DNA from: a bacterium
GTDB lineage: Bacteria > NPL-UPA2 > JAGMAN01
Reading direction: 5' to 3'
Length of the DNA stretch: 6,259 nt
Assembly: GCA_023130215.1 (NCBI GenBank)
Contig: JAGMAN010000003.1
Span: forward strand, 1-6,259
Shown: in pieces, positions 5,680-6,259 of the stretch
How positions within the stretch are numbered: position 1 is the first letter of the stretch
How the letters are laid out: each line of letters starts with the position of its first letter
Notes under the pieces: generated by a model
The model's input: only the letters and a program-made list of their open reading frames with translations
What the model was told of the DNA's origin: nothing
Database searches by the model: none
Translations under genes and position numbers: made by a program

Positions 5680-6156
5680 TCACAATTTCATATAGTAATC
5701 GACATCTTCATGTCGAATATTAAAACCTGCTCTTTCATATGCCCTTCGAGCTCGAGCATGTGCATAATCCAGTCCTGTGTGCACCTTGGCATACAGCATA
5801 TTCTGCTGTCGAAAATGCTCGAAAACAACTTTATACATTTGTTGACCAATACCTTTTAACCCACATTTATGGTCTACTGCGTTATTGCCAATTTCACCAA
5901 TCTTTTTTCCACTGTCCAAGCTAAATGTGACAAAACCAACGATACGGCCACCCTCTTCACAAACATAAACCCACTCAGGATGTTCTTCACAGTGGGCCTT
6001 GATTTGATTCCCCTTCTCTGTTGCTTCATTGGGAACGATACGCCCAAAGAGTTCATCGCCGTAGGCTTCTCTGAACATCTTATATATCTCATGCCACGCG
6101 CGATTTCCTATATCCATAATTGTTGGAAGATCCTCTGATTTATAAGAACGAATCAT
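5680..6156 (-). CDS. GNAT family N-acetyltransferase
   Basis: The 158-residue protein has the single-domain GNAT layout. It begins with the typical strand and helix (MIRSYKSEDLPTIMDIGNRA, 1-20). The central strands VYVCEEGGRIVGFVTF (63-78) come next, then the acetyl-CoA pyrophosphate-binding motif A HKCGLKGIG (96-104), in the expected position of R/Q-x-x-G-x-G/A. The C-terminal motif ARRAYERAGF (136-145) precedes a final strand (DYYMKL). GNAT enzymes transfer an acetyl group from acetyl-CoA to an amine; the substrate cannot be told from sequence. The ATG at 6156 has GAGG 5 nt upstream, and the family start fits. It is on the same strand as the downstream genes but separated by about 105 nt of repeat-rich DNA from the toxin remnant. 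A 9-bp inverted pair (5642-5650 and 6190-6198) flanks it. Confidence 0.9.
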   Translation of the reverse strand: MIRSYKSEDLPTIMDIGNRAWHEIYKMFREAYGDELFGRIVPNEATEKGNQIKAHCEEHPEWVYVCEEGGRIVGFVTFSLDSGKKIGEIGNNAVDHKCGLKGIGQQMYKVVFEHFRQQNMLYAKVHTGLDYAHARARRAYERAGFNIRHEDVDYYMKL

Positions 6157-6189
6157 ACCTGCCTCTCATTTGATATTGTTTATTCAAAA

Positions 6190-6198
6190 GAGACTAAC
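6190..6198. repeat. Inverted repeat, right arm, flanking the GNAT gene
   Basis: GAGACTAAC is the partner of GTTAGTCTC at 5642-5650. It directly precedes the sequence that resembles an insertion-sequence end. Confidence 0.35.
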
Positions 6199-6259
6199 GA
6201 GGCTGTAGAAAAACCCCATTTGAGACGTAAACCGCCAAAATCATTATTTCGCAACTCCA
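6199..6259 (-). mobile_element. Possible insertion-sequence end at the right edge
   Basis: GGCTGTAGAAAAACCCC (6201-6217) resembles the terminal inverted repeats of several IS families, which often begin GGCTGT and continue with an A-run. On the minus strand a frame is open from the edge to a TAG at 6194-6196, but its 21 codons match no family I know. The other end lies outside the window, so this is a weak call. Confidence 0.2.

Noticed and set aside
5874-6092. Minus-strand open frame of 72 codons
   Set aside because: It lies in another frame within the GNAT gene, which explains the region fully.

Overview
The window looks like a chromosomal segment of an uncultured, probably anaerobic bacterium of moderate GC content. 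All recognisable genes lie on the minus strand, so transcription runs from the right edge to the left. The core order nadC-birA-coaX is a vitamin/cofactor cluster familiar from Firmicutes and several candidate phyla. With a DUF4416 gene and a FadD-like acyl-CoA ligase of the 'GDGPTE' type, it resembles lineages such as Omnitrophota, Aerophobota or related deep-branching groups. This placement is inferred from protein style only and is weak.

Layout in transcription order (right to left). (1) 6157-6259 is a short edge region with no confident gene and a faint resemblance to an insertion-sequence end. (2) 5680-6156 encodes a stand-alone GNAT acetyltransferase. (3) 5221-5642 is a scarred accessory patch. 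It holds an intact BrnA-type antitoxin gene (5261-5488), only the 3' end of its partner toxin gene brnT (about 5478-5573), a strong hairpin repeat at the toxin breakpoint (5589-5625), and a 14-bp direct repeat bracketing the patch (5228-5241 and 5625-5638). (4) 2076-5137 is a tightly packed operon: nadC, birA, coaX and a DUF4416 gene, joined by overlaps of a few bases, zero spacing or a 27-nt gap. (5) 562-2070 is the acyl-CoA ligase, 5 nt after the DUF4416 gene. (6) 1-509 is the N-terminal part of a family 4 glycosidase (GH4), cut by the window edge.

The operon supplies NAD (quinolinate phosphoribosyltransferase), biotinylated carboxylases (biotin ligase) and CoA (type III pantothenate kinase), followed by an enzyme that uses CoA to activate fatty acids. 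The GH4 enzyme downstream needs NAD+ for catalysis, but this co-location may be coincidental.

I did not find a convincing new multi-gene system. The most interesting signals concern repeat elements. NadC carries an extra stretch of about 26 residues encoded by a palindromic, repeat-like DNA insert that keeps the frame. The insert shares 10- and 11-bp words with the hairpin beside the broken brnT and with the nadC upstream region. This suggests a family of small palindromic elements that has entered a coding gene, a leader and a toxin gene within about 1.3 kb.
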